The translations under genes and the position numbers were made by a program. A stretch of DNA of 64,000 nt from Zeugodacus cucurbitae. Lineage: Eukaryota; Arthropoda; Insecta; Diptera; Tephritidae. The notes below the pieces were generated by a model. That model had not been told where the DNA came from. It did no database searches and was given only the letters and a program-made list of their open reading frames with translations. Location of the stretch: the NCBI RefSeq assembly GCF_028554725.1, contig NC_071667.1, positions 10,523,501-10,587,500 of the forward strand, in the 5' to 3' direction. Shown here one piece after another: positions 13,536-25,735 of this stretch (positions are counted from its first letter, which is position 1; each line of letters opens with the position of its first letter).

Positions 13536-14040
13536 CATAAACTGCACAAGCAACATGAGCAACCATTTTCTGAATTGTTTTAATAAAATAAATTTGTTTC
13601 CAACGCAAAGTCTTTCTTTGCAATCTTAGCTTGAATGAAAATTTACGCAGCTTCAACAATTCAATGCTATCTTTATTAATTTGCCGTTACACAATTGCAA
13701 TAATTAAAACAACGACGACAACAGCAATTTACTGAAGCTGAAACTTGGTCATTTGAAAGCTTTCTTGGTAGTTGAAATTCACGCCACTGCAGCTAAACTT
13801 TATTGCTTGGCCAAGACTTAGTTTCGACATTTTCACGCGCAAATCAAATGAGCTAAATTGCCGCAAAAGTCGAAAACGCCGTAGAAGTAAAGAATTTTCT
13901 TGGAGTAAATGAAAGGGATGAAGACTGACTAAGTGTCTACAATGCGCCAACTGTTGGGAACAATTCACTTCCGCAACATTTGTATGACTTTCTGTGTTGT
14001 TTTGTTTTTATAATTTTTTAGGCACATAGGTACACACTAT
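13536..14040. other. Non-coding spacer
   Basis: Nothing recognised. A minus-strand frame at 13,729-13,968 has no family resemblance. Confidence 0.4.
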
Positions 14041-14260
14041 TTAAGTCAAGTTGGCCAGCATAACCGCAGGCCAGGCCGTTAAGCGGCCTGGGAGTTAGCC
14101 AGCTGGCTGTTCGAGCAGCGGTCAACGCGCCACTGCCGCCGCTGCTCTTTCCACCTTCTTCCGCTTTGTTCAGAATTCACACTCTATTCGGTGGCAGCTG
14201 TTGGATTGATGGTAAGCGGTCTGTCGACAGCGAAGTGGTCTGAGTGAATTTGCCGCTCTG
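14041..14260. promoter_or_regulatory. GC-rich island with hairpin and palindrome
   Basis: In otherwise AT-rich DNA this stretch holds a perfect 8-bp stem, CCAGGCCG (14,071-14,078) and CGGCCTGG (14,084-14,091), with a 5-nt loop. A 12-bp palindrome AGCCAGCTGGCT follows at 14,097-14,108. A GC-rich segment (GTCAACGCGCCACTGCCGCC) comes next. It could be regulatory or the remnant of a repeat; no gene is evident. Confidence 0.3.
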
Positions 14261-16640
14261 ACTTGATGCTTACCTACACCTGTTCTTTTAGAAATATCCG
14301 GTAAAGAATTTTGTGAGCACAAAATAATAGTATAATTGGTGTTATCTTCGAGGGAAAATATATCGATGAATTAGTGTTAAATTAACTTCATTGTACATGC
14401 ATTTTCGTTTTGATTTTATCATGGTACAATTGAAAATTGTTTGTACAATTGTTTTTCGTTCCAGTTTTCCTACAGTGCATTCGTATGCGTTTATGGTGCT
14501 CTCAATTTAGTTTTAATCCCGTCAGCTGTTTCGCTGACATTGAAGATTGCAAGTTCCAATTAGCTAAGTCGTTTTAGCATAACGTTTAATTCTATTCTTC
14601 CATTAAAATCTGATTTCTTTCATTCCACTCTTGTAGGAATAAATAAGTCAGCAAATTGCTCGATTTCGTTTCGCGCCGTGACACGAAGTACGCAATTTCA
14701 CATTTAAGTTAATTGTAATCAATTGTTTTATAGAAAGATTTAATCTGCATGCCCTTTGTGTGAATTCTTGCCGTCTTAGTCATCTGTCTGCTGTTCGAGT
14801 CAGCCGCGCGTTAACTGTATAACTAAAAACTCCTTTTAGTCGGCATGTACAGGTAGAACATTTATAGGTATTAGAGATGTACCTTTGAAACTGCAATTGT
14901 ACAGCTGGCGCCTGTCTTCAGTTCTTGCTTAGTTCTAATACATGCCTCGACAGCTGTGTCGCCAATTAACTGATCTTCGGTCGTGATTACATATTCGTAA
15001 CGTAAGTGTGTTAATAAATTTGACGGTAATATATAGAACATCAATTTTCAAGAATGTAATACATTTGAGGCTCTTCATTTTGCCCAGCAAGCGAAAATTC
15101 AAGATGTTCCTACATTATTTTTAAAATAACAAAATAAATAATAAGTTAGTCTGCTGCTTAGTTCTGAGGTGAAAAGTATTATAACAGTACTCTCTAACAC
15201 TGGAGAAATGTGTTTTGAAGAATTAAAAACAGGCTTTATTCGAAATCCTTGGATAAATCCAAAATAATATTTTTTTTTAGATTTATTACTATTGGGTATA
15301 GGTATTACAAAAAGAACTTAAGCTAACTACTAACTAACTAGTTCGAGATCGTTGATTAAGTTCGTTAGTAGTCTGTTTTATTCTGAAAAAAATCAAAGGT
15401 TGAGTATTACCTTACGAAAAAACGGTATTGCCCCCTTTTAGGCCACTTAAGATTCATTACACATAATCTCGACTCAAAGGGGGATGTGAGTAACAGATAT
15501 CATATAATATATATATATGTATGTATGTTTGTAAATGTGGACGAATGACTCTCTTATGTACCAAAATTTGTGCTTTACAAATTACCAAAAATTCTGCTTT
15601 GGAAAATATTGTGCAATATAATTCGATTTATTATGTGCTACTCCACTGATTTGAGCCATTAATTCGACGCACGTCGCCATCGGCGCTGTGATTGCACACC
15701 ATTACATATTTATTGTATTGTTTCAAATTTATTTGTACATGTGTATATATAACACTTATAACACCTATAATGTCGTTAATGTGTGCCTAATAAAAAAACC
15801 GCGCACGTAATTCGAGATCTTGACAAATTTGACACTTTTACTTTCAAGCGTAAGCACAACAAATATATGTTGTTGTTGTTTTATGTATTATAAAGAATAG
15901 CAGCAATTGTCTGCAGTTTGCTTGTGCGGCGGGTACAGCTACCTTTGCGTTGTTGTACAACAAATTTCGAATTTTATTTTTCAATTTTGGAAAAAATATA
16001 ATTTGAATGAAAAAGGAAATATTGTTTTTGTCGATATTATTGTTGTAGTTATTATTGTTGTAAATATGTATGCGAGAGTCAAATGCGGTAGCAAATGGTT
16101 AACCAGTTTCTGCGCACCAATCAATTAGTAATTAATCAGACGTTGTTTGGCAAGAACCGGTTGCCCTCGTAATTGGGCTAAGACGACGCTCCACGGCTGC
16201 TTGAAAATAGCGTGAACTTGTCTATTTTTGGCAGTCATGTTGATTATCGAAAATATTGTTTATAATGCATATAACCAAAATATTAAGCAGCCAAATGATT
16301 TGTGGCGTTTTTGTTCCATTTGATGGAATAAAAATATAAAGAATTATACCTACATGCATTCGTGAATGGAAACAATTTTAATGAAAGCGCTCGATTATGT
16401 ACAAAAATAATATATGTAAGTTCATTAAAAACAAACAAACAGGATATACATAATAATAGCACTTTTCAATGACGCAAAATTCGTAATACCGACAAGTGAT
16501 TTGTCAAAATCACTTAAATTTTCATGCGGATTTGAGCAATAACGGAAAACAAACAGCACAAATTTATGTTGAGCTTAAAAATATTGCGTTGAAAAATATC
16601 AAAAATATAAAGGCTTTATTTTCGCACAATTGATTATTTA
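14261..16640. other. Non-coding sequence
   Basis: No gene or element recognised. An imperfect 12-bp inverted repeat lies at 15,327-15,338 and 15,360-15,371. Local TG/AT simple runs occur near 15,505-15,530. Confidence 0.4.
15327..15371. repeat. Imperfect hairpin, 12-bp arms
   Basis: The arms CTACTAACTAAC and GTTCGTTAGTAG pair at 11 of 12 positions around a 21-nt loop. No flanking duplication or terminator context identifies a function. Confidence 0.4.
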
Positions 16641-16658
16641 ATTTTTTTCTATTTTCAG

Positions 16659-17361
16659 TTTCAAACAATTTCCCATCTAAATGTAAACAAATTCAATATT
16701 CAAATACATCAAAAAATCAATAGGCATCGTAAAACATACCTAAAAACAACTTAATACCAAAAACTAACCCAAGCTTAAAAAGTATTTAGTGCATATTGTG
16801 ATAAATAGAGAAAAAGCATTAAGTGAAAAGTATAAAAATTTGCGCAGAATTGACGGCAAAGCTGAATATTAAAAAATAAAAACTACAAAAAGTGACACAC
16901 AAATCGCTGAATAGTAGAAAACGTAAAGCTAAACCAAAAAGCCGTAAAACAACTATTTCAAAGTGTAGAAAACTCATTATGTTCAATGTGGAAAAAATAA
17001 TATTTCAAGATAATTAGTGGCAAGTGGAAAAAACATTTTGAAATTAACAGTAAAAAAAAAAATAACACAAAATATAACAACAAAACAAATTGCTATACAA
17101 AAACCAAATTAAAAAAAAAAAAAACTAAATACATTTCAGCGTAGTGTTGTAGTGTATGTATAAAAAGTAAAGCCGATTTTTCGGAAATCTGAACACATTA
17201 ATATTGGAAAATTGCGAAACAGTATTTGTAAAGCAAAAACAAATAAAAAATACAAAACAAAGGCCGACACAAGTTTTTAAATCGTGTAATATTTGAACTC
17301 TGTAAAATAAGCAGACAAATCTATTTCCTATTGGAATAAGCAAATTATTCGAGCATAAATG
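16659..17361 (+). other. Candidate untranslated leader exon
   Basis: A good 3' splice acceptor (TTTTTTTCTATTTTCAG, ending at 16,658) is followed by ~700 bp of strongly A-rich, T-poor sequence typical of fly 5' leaders. The stretch ends at ATG|GTAAAT (donor GT at 17,362-17,363). No long open frame is present. If real, this is a leader exon of a + strand gene whose next splice could use the ratchet site at 35,045. A TSS-initiated exon or plain AT-rich intron are alternatives. Confidence 0.25.
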
Positions 17362-17541
17362 GTAAATAATTAACTATGTTAAGCTTTTAAAAAATACAAA
17401 ATTATATACGTTCAGATTTTTGTTGTTTTTTATAACTATTTAACACATACATTTATAAAGTAATCACTAAATTTGTCTGGATAATCGTGTTTTGTTTAAA
17501 AATTAATGCATGTTGAAAATAATTTTTGTTTTTTATTTGAA

Positions 17542-18120
17542 TTGACCATAAACTCGTGTTTATTGACAAGTTTGATGTTTAACATTTAACACTATTTGAC
17601 TACTTTGAAGACTAACATGTAAAAATTCCCTCTTAACTCGCTTAAGTAACATTTTGTCATTGAACATAAACTCGAATTTATCGAAAATTATGCTGTTTTA
17701 TATTAAACATTGATCTTTAGAGCATTTTCCATTGACCATAAACTCGATTTAATTGACAATTTTGATGTTTTAAACACTACTCTCTAAAGCTTTTTGCTCT
17801 GACCGTAAACTCGAGTTTGTCGAACATAGTGCTGTTTAATATTAAACACTGCTCCCTAGAGCATTTTCCATTGACGTAGGCTCGAGATTATTGACAATTT
17901 TGTTGTTTAATATTTAACACCACTCTTTAGAGTACTTTGCATTGGCCATAAATTCGAGTTTGTCGAAAATTATGCTGTTTTATATTAAACATTACTCTTT
18001 AGAGCATTTTCCATTAACCGTAAACTCGACTTTATTGATAATTTTGATGTTTTTGATGTTAGAACATTTCATATAAGAGTGTTCCTTTAACTCGCGTAAA
18101 TAACACATATTTTCGTGTTA
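17542..18120. repeat. Minisatellite of ~71-bp units
   Basis: Units start with variants of TTGACCATAAACTCGA at about 17,542, 17,658, 17,732, 17,800, 17,871, 17,942 and 18,013. From the third unit on the spacing is close to 71 bp. Two unit types alternate (one with ATTGACAATTTTGATGTTT, one with TTTGTCGAAAATTATGCTG), giving a ~142-bp higher-order repeat. The first and last parts share a TTTAACTCGC(T/G)TAAGTAACA-like segment. Confidence 0.8.
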
Positions 18121-19500
18121 CTGGAGATGCAACATTGTCTCTCACTGAATCTTTTTAAAACACACAACTTGTGATATGAAGATTCTTTATAAAATTTACG
18201 CCAACAAAATCAATTCGTCAATTGTTATTTCTATAAATTCCTTCTCTCATATAAATAACTAATTATAAGTACATATTTGACTTTTATTAAAATAAAATCG
18301 TTATCTTCGAGCGTCAAGAGAATTGAGTATTAGGCGTAACAGCGGCAGTCAAAGCATTACTTTATTTATTTATACATACATACATACATAGTATTTGTTT
18401 ATAACTGAAATAATGGAACCAAGCCTGAAACACCGACACTCCGTCACAGTGCTTAAGCAAGTGTTTTTCTGTTTACATATTCTAAAAGAAACAAATAAAT
18501 ACATAAGTATATTTCTAGGTAGGTACGAGTATATACAATAATTGTGGACAGTCATTCGCACACTCGCCGGTTTGCAATGTTTTACGTCTTTAAAAAAATA
18601 TATTTGCAAACCAAGTGGGTAAGTGAGTGCAAAAAAGCTCATTTTTAAAGCGGTGAGTGAGTTTCAATATAAAGCATATATGTATTTTGATACATAAATT
18701 GTAATAATTTATCTGTTTATAGAGGTATATATGTGTTTTTCATATGAATTAATACATCTGATGATTGAAAACTTATTTTGTTTTATTAATTTTCAAAGCT
18801 AACCGCATTTGTTTCCCTTAAAGTCAGGGTTCCTAGCTGATGTAAACCAATATGAAACCAGACAATTGGCGGTGACGAGTTTTCATAGACTTTTGTACAT
18901 ATATGTACTTATTTCTCTATATACATAGACATGTATGTATGTATGTATGTATGTATATCTGTCTGTTTACAATGCGAGTAGTTCACTTTAATTGACTTCG
19001 TAAAATTAAACAATTTTCGCTTTGCCATTTTTCTTTTGTTGGCATTGCTTGGTATGCTGCTTTGTAAGCGTTCATTCTGAGTGAGAGTTGAAACGTTGTT
19101 GATAGGAAATACATAAATAAAAAATTGAATTGTAACTATTATTGCCCCCGCCAGTGATCATGAATGGAATTAATTGAAAGAAATTGGCGAATATTTCAGG
19201 AAAAAGTGCAATTTTAATTTTCTTATTTTCGCATGTAGGAATATTTATGTATAGACCCAAAAGCTTTGGGTAATAACGCTATTTTAAATCTAGATGAATC
19301 TAATCCGATAGATTTCTGCTAATTGGAGTCTTTAAATAAAGTTTGGCAAAGTAAATTTCCCACAGATGGAATATTTGCATGCTATTTTGAGGGAGAGCTA
19401 CAAACTGGAGTGTTTTGGGTGCAACTGGAGCTTGTTGGACTTTTTTAATTATTGCAAACTAGTTTTTGAACCAATATTAGAAAATATATAAATATACAAA
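18121..19500. other. Non-coding sequence with GTAT microsatellite
   Basis: A (GTAT)n run lies at about 18,931-18,955 and a (CATA)n run near 18,372-18,390. No gene or transposon was recognised. Confidence 0.4.
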
Positions 19501-19808
19501 TATTAGGTTGGCAAATATCTCCTTTCCGTATTTTTACACTTTATTCAATGCTTTATAAAATGTTACGGCTACAGTGATCGAATTTTGTTCAAATATGCGC
19601 AGTTTCGTTCTATAATCTGTTTCCATCAGACGGCAACGTCATAATACCCCCTTCTGATTTGCGAAGAACTCGGACGAATACTTTTCACAAGTCTCTTTTG
19701 AGTTCAACTTTACACCACCAAGGGCATTCGCCATGGACAGCAACAGGTGGTAATCACTTGGCGCTATGTCCGGGCGATATGGTGGATTCGATATTTGCCA
19801 ACCTTATA
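19501..19808 (-). mobile_element. Internally deleted mariner, 304 bp
   Basis: The element is 19,503-19,806 between TA dinucleotides. Its ends are TTAGGTTGGCAAATATC on the left and, read inward, TAAGGTTGGCAAATATC on the right, so they match at all but one position. On the minus strand the interior encodes only the C-terminal third of a mariner transposase, beginning near the last catalytic motif (YRPDIAPSDYHLL...SMANALGG). The left half of the gene is missing up to the right-hand terminal repeat. The APSDYHL form is that of D34D mariners. A frameshift and stops break the remaining frame, so this is a non-autonomous derivative. Confidence 0.85.
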
Positions 19809-21165
19809 TATAAATTCGTAGATATGTTTCTTATTACCATCTTAGGTAACATACGTATTACTGTTTGTACATTCAAATTCGAACGCTTTACGCTTACGCT
19901 TATGCTTTTCCTTACGGCTTATCGTGCTTATCGAGCGTTGTGATAAGGTTCACCGGCAACTACGCTAAAAGCATATTTGCATAGTTTTGCAAATAAAAAT
20001 AAATAATATTTGGAACACAATATATATATTTTCGCTTTCAAAAGTATTGATTTTCAGTGTACACAACCAAATAGGTTAGTTTTATGTACTTATGCTCTGT
20101 ATAGAGTTAACCTAGAAGTGGTGTTATCATCAAACAATAATGATACAAACTAATTAAAATAAGAATTAAGATCACTACCAGGTGTTTATAATTATGCTGT
20201 TTAAATCACAATCGACGTACTCAAAGTAGTCAAAGTAGCGATAAAATTGCTTCTAATCAGTTAATAGCACACGTAGATTTGTTAGTGATTAATAGGCGAA
20301 GAGTATGTATGTACGAAAGTATTTGTGGCAAAAGAAAATCACAGGTTTATGGGAAGCGAAAGATTTTTTTTTCAAAAACACCGCCTGAGATAAGGCGTAA
20401 GGTAAGCTGGTGCGCGCTTTTTAAACATTTTTGTACACATGAAATTCACACACACCAACTGGTGTAAAAGTACCTTAACGCTGCTTAAAAGTTTCGATAT
20501 GGTATATATGTAGTAGAACAAAGCAAATGAATGCCATTCCAAGCATACATAGCCTTTTCTGCCGAAATAGTCTCTACAGTCATTTCAGCTGAGCGTGTGT
20601 GTGTCTCTGCGCGCCTGGCGCTGGGGGTATTACGTTGACGAGCCGTAACTTATGAGCAATGGCGTTATCTCGATATGGTTTCACGAGTACTTTGACATTA
20701 TTTTAGTGTAGATATCACATTTGTTTGGCTTTTTATTTGTTTAATGCAAAATTTTGCATTTACTTCTCATTACTTTTCGCTTTTCTACTTCCAACAGTCG
20801 CTTTTGCGGAATTTTAAAAAAAAAGTTGACTTAATTAAGAAACAAGTTGGATATTCAAATATACTACTTTGCTTATATACCATATATTTCCATGCAAAAA
20901 AGCAATATTTTACTGTTATCACTGCGTAAATTAAACAAATTGAAATACCAAATAAATATGAAATATTTTTCAACTGATAAGATTTTGTTATTTTATTTAT
21001 CAGTTTGACAAGAAAATCGTTTTTTGTTGTTGTTAATTGCATGTCTTCATATCGGCGCCGCTGATATACTTACAACTGTTTGCATATATGTTTGCTTAAT
21101 TATATGGCCACATGCAGTAAACCCCAAATTAGTCGCTACCGGCATGAGAGCAAGCAACCACACAC
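19809..21165. other. Non-coding sequence
   Basis: There is a short GC-rich patch at 20,585-20,650 and otherwise AT-rich DNA. No gene, RNA or element recognised. Confidence 0.4.
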
Positions 21166-21590
21166 ACAGTGATAATGTAATGAAGTGTTTAGAGTGAAGC
21201 AGACGTGTTTTTTGTGAGGCCCTTGGGTTTTGTACGAATCTCCAAGTTTTTTCACACCAACAACAATAGTTTAGCTTGAAGCTTTTCAGGAAACTGGAAA
21301 TCTTTTGTCTGGACACTATACCTACAGGAATAGATAAGTAGAAATTGCTTTTTTATTAAAATTAATTTGAACTTGCCTGTTTTTTCCGCGGCAAATTGAA
21401 AAATTAAACATTATTTCCCCTATTAGCGATTGAGACAAAAAAACGTGCGTTTAATCTATTCTGCCGTTTTGTTTTGCTCGATCAGCTGATCCCCTTTGTG
21501 TTTTCTCTTCTCCTTTGGTTTTGGCGTTGCCAACCATTGGAAATATAAATAGAGTGTTAGCGTTAGGAACTGAACGTATCTTACTGACAG

Positions 21591-22883
21591 GTGTTCTCAA
21601 ACATTTTTTGCGGAGGTATGGCCTCTGAAAATGGTGATCGACGAACACCGGAGAATCCTTTTAGGAGGAACTCCAAAATAATGAGAACGCCTCCAAACGG
21701 CAACAACGAGGTATCCACAGCTTCTGGATCAACAAAGAATGGCGACAATGTCGACCAAGTTAAAAGCGGTGGAAAAAATCTGGAACCGCAGATTGGTGAA
21801 ACTGCAAATGTTTTCAGTAAACTTGGTACTAAGATTAAAGAGTTAGAAAACATTATGTCTGGCCAACGACACATTAACCAAGCCATGCGCGATGTAGTAA
21901 GCAGCATAGTGAGTCTGTATAATAAAGCAGAAAAAAACGAAAGTGCACTGAAGAAACCTATGGTGGAGAAAGTGCTTATTAGTAAAGAGGTAATTACTAC
22001 AAAAAGACTGCGGGAGTTACAAGGCCAACTACCACCAACAAAGAAACATAAGAATGTAAACGAAAAATCGCAGCCAACATATAGCGAGACCTTGAAATCA
22101 GCAGGAAATAAACCCAGCGCAGGTGAAAAATGGGTGGATGTGGTAAAGAAGAAGAGGCCAATAGAGAAAAAAATCAGATTGAAACCAGACGCTATTATTT
22201 TAACCAAAAAAGACGGCGCTTCTTATGCTGATATATTGCGTAAAATAAAAAGCAACAGTGAGCTCGAAGATTTGGGATCGAATGTGACATATATTAGAAA
22301 AACTATTAAAGGAGATCTTTTACTGGAACTGAAAAATCAAACGGACAAGAAAGCCGAAACTTTTCAGAATGCCCTAGAGGAAGTGGTCGGAGAGATGGCT
22401 ATAATACAGCCAAAAAGCCACAATGTTACAATAGTATGTAAGGATTTAGATGAAATAACCACTCCTGAAGAAATTTGCGACGCATTGCAAAAGGAGTGCG
22501 GATTCCAGAACTTAGGGAAATCGAATATTAAAAATATGCGAAAAACACGTAGCGGCACACAGATAGCTCTGTTGTGTCTTCGCGCCCAAGATGCCAAAGC
22601 GGCACTTAAGCGTGGCAAAATAAAGATCGGATGGTCGATTTGTCGCCTCAGGAAATATGCCCCTATACCTCGTTGTTTTAGGTGTTTTCAACTAGGTCAC
22701 ATGGCACGAACATGCTGTAACCCGATTGACAGGTCTTCCCTCTGCACACGTTGTGGAACCGGGGGACACGTTGCAAAGTTATGTACCAACGCTCCAAGCT
22801 GTATGCTTTGCAAAGGAGATCACTCAGTCATGAGCACCACTTGCCCCAAGTACTTAGAAATGTCAAAATCACTGCGTAAATGA
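21591..22883 (+). CDS. R1-type ORF1, gag-like nucleic-acid-binding protein
   Basis: The frame is intact for 430 residues. The N-terminal half is charged and low-complexity. A central segment around residues 185-350 fits the RNA-binding region of retrotransposon ORF1 proteins. The C-terminus has three zinc knuckles from about residue 362: CFRCFQLGHMARTC, CTRCGTGGHVAKLC and CMLCKGDHSVMSTTC. In this family the protein coats the element RNA. The stop overlaps the ORF2 start as ATGA at 22,880-22,883, an arrangement typical of R1 elements that implies coupled or re-initiated translation. A second ATG at codon 10 (MASENG) has a good context and may be the true start. Confidence 0.88.
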   Translation: MFSNIFCGGMASENGDRRTPENPFRRNSKIMRTPPNGNNEVSTASGSTKNGDNVDQVKSGGKNLEPQIGETANVFSKLGTKIKELENIMSGQRHINQAMRDVVSSIVSLYNKAEKNESALKKPMVEKVLISKEVITTKRLRELQGQLPPTKKHKNVNEKSQPTYSETLKSAGNKPSAGEKWVDVVKKKRPIEKKIRLKPDAIILTKKDGASYADILRKIKSNSELEDLGSNVTYIRKTIKGDLLLELKNQTDKKAETFQNALEEVVGEMAIIQPKSHNVTIVCKDLDEITTPEEICDALQKECGFQNLGKSNIKNMRKTRSGTQIALLCLRAQDAKAALKRGKIKIGWSICRLRKYAPIPRCFRCFQLGHMARTCCNPIDRSSLCTRCGTGGHVAKLCTNAPSCMLCKGDHSVMSTTCPKYLEMSKSLRK

Positions 22884-25507
22884 AAATATTGCAGTTAAAT
22901 TTAAATCATTGCGCTGCAGCACAAGAACTGCTAAAACAGACGCTGTTAGAGAATAATATCGATATTGCCTTATTGAGCGAGCAATATATTCAGCGCTCGG
23001 AAAGCACTTGGAACTCAGACATAAGTGGCAAGGCGGCAATATGGTCCTGCAAAGGAAAACCTTTCACGTCATGCTCCAGAGCAGCTCAAACTGGTTTCAC
23101 ATGGGCTAATATACATGGTATATATTTTGTAAGTTGTTATGCCCGCCCCAGCGCATCAATCTCGGAATTTGAAAACTTTCTCCTTGAGCTATCTCTAGAA
23201 ACTAGAGGCAAATCGCCGATAATAATAGCAGGCGATTTTAATGCATGGTCTACTGCTTGGGGAAGCAGAAGTACAAACCATCGTGGGCGCTTAATACTAG
23301 AATTCCTGAGTCAAACAAACCTTACTTTAATAAATAGCGGTACCAAAAACACATATCAAAAAGGAAATAAAGGTTCAATAATAGACCTAATGTTTGCAAA
23401 TGACGCACTTAGCATGCGGATTAAGTGGGAGGTGTCAGACATGTTTACATATAGTGATCACATGGCTATCGTTGCTGAAGTTTCAGTGTCCCGAGAAACG
23501 GAACCCCCGAGAGGGAACACTGCTCAGAAACGAAGCTGGAAGCAAAACGAATTCGATACTGATGTTTTTGAGATAGTCTGGAGTGCAGCAGAGGCAGCAG
23601 AGGCACCAGGCGAAGACGCGGCCCACTTAGTATCCGCATTGCGAAAAGAGCTGTTCGCAGCATGCGACGCAACAATGCGAAGGTCAAAACATCACAACAA
23701 ACGACGTCCAGTATATTGGTGGAACGATGAAATTGCCACGCTGAGGAAGCTCTGTCATTCATCAAGACGTCGTTTACAGCGCAACCAGGGTAGAGAAAAC
23801 GAAGATATTCTTAAAGAAACGTTTAAAAGACATAAGAAGCTCCTGAAGTCAGCCATCACTCGCAGCAAAAGATCCTGCTTTGAAAAGCTCTGCGAAGAAG
23901 CAAATATTGATCCCTGGGGAACTGCATACAAAATCTGTATGTCGAAGTTCAAAAATAAGTCGCAACAACCTAAAAGCGCTCCGTTCATGAAGAAAGTCGT
24001 CGAGGCATTATTTCCGACGCACGAAGCAATTAACATTGCTGAGCGAAATGAAATTTCAGAGTCACCCCTTTTAGTTACGGAAGAAGAACTTCTGGATATA
24101 GCGAAAAAAATTAAAAACAACAAAGCCCCTGGATTAGATGGCATACCCAACAGAGCTCTAAAGGTAGCCATAACTTTGAAACCCAAACTGTTTGCCAAAA
24201 TGTACAACGCATGTATAAAAGAAGGGGTATTCCCCGACGCCTGGAAAGTTCAGCGTCTGGTTTTACTACCAAACTCAAAGAAACCACCGGAAGAACCATC
24301 ATCGTACCGACCTCTGTGTATGCTCGACACAATGGGTAAAGTGTACGAAAACATAATAAGAAATCGCTCGGAGCTTGCAATCCAGGAAGTTGGCGGATTG
24401 TCAGAGAGACAATACGGCTTCATAAAAAAGAGATCCACTATCGACGCTCTAAAAGAAGTCGTTGACACCGCAAAATGTGCAGTAAGTGGCAAAAGATGGA
24501 AAGGTGGTACAAAAGAATATTGTGCGCTGATCACCCTGGATGTAAAGAATGCGTTCAACTCTGCAAAATGGACAAATATATTCAAAGCATTATATGAAAT
24601 AAGCGCCCCTAAATACCTTACAAATATTATTATGAGTTATTTTGAAAACAGAAGGTTGATATTTGACACCGACGAAGGAATTAAGAGCTACTCTATTTCT
24701 AGTGGAGTTCCACAAGGCTCTGTTTTAGGCCCTCTTCTATGGAATCTCGTGTATGATGGGGTGCTGAGAAAACCACAACCAAATAATGTAAAATTAGTCG
24801 CTTAAGCGGATGACCTTGTAGTGGTAGCAGTAGCTAAGCAGCTTGATGACCTTCAGAACAAATGTAATGAATGTATAAATGGTCTGCGCCAATGGTTCTC
24901 TTCCATGAGTTTGGAATTGGCTGAGCACAAAACAGAAGTATTGCTCATAAGTACCAGGAAAATTGAGGAGAAAATTACTATAACTATCGGGGAATGTGCG
25001 ATTATTTCACAGCCACAGCTGAAGTATTTAGGGGTAATATTAGACTCTAAGCTTAAATTCAAGGAGCACTTGGCTTACACGTCAAATAAGGCAAATAAGA
25101 TATATAACGCCTTATCAAGAATGATGGCAAACAGAGGCTGCGTACGTTCCAGCCGACGCTTTCTAATTGCTAAAGCTATGAGCTCGGTAATATTGTATGC
25201 GGCCCCAATATGGGTCCAGGCGCTAGACATTAAAGCGTATGCGAAACCAATAATTGCTGTATATCGACTCTCAGCGATAAGAGTAATAAGTGCTTTCCGA
25301 ACTATATCCAGCGGAGCAGCTGAAGTATTGGCAAGTATGCCGCCCATAGACATCCAGGGTGACGAATTCGCAAGATTAACTCGAATCCTCCTGGTACTTT
25401 TATTGTCTGGGATTTCTGAAATATTTAAAGGGATGACTTTTATAGGTCCAATGATCACTTACGTACCATCTTTATTTTAAGGCATCATTCCTAAACCGAC
25501 TTTTGAG

Positions 25508-25527
25508 GTGTGACCATATGGTCACAC
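25508..25527. repeat. Palindromic repeat of the piggyBac-like element, left copy
   Basis: GTGTGACCATATGGTCACAC is a perfect 20-bp palindrome. Its 16-bp core GTGACCATATGGTCAC recurs at 27,763-27,778 and 28,136-28,151. It lies ~128 bp inside the left boundary. Confidence 0.9.
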
Positions 25528-25735
25528 TGAGCATGATATGGGGTAATTTTTCTCATGTTTTTATTTGAAGTAAAGCAAAGATTTATCCCACATATTTAAA
25601 CTAAACAAGTGTGAATTAAACGAAAATGATTTAAACAGTTATTTAAGTATATATTGAAAACTATTTTTTATTAAAATAATATACATTAAAAACTATTTTT
25701 TATAAAAACATTTTATACCGTATCGTATTTAATAA

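Noticed and set aside
25477..25480. TTAA at 25,477 as the left boundary of the piggyBac-like element
   Set aside because: The reading frame of the R1 ORF2 is restored only with the TTAA at 25,376, and the protein from 25,380 to 25,480 does not look like R1.
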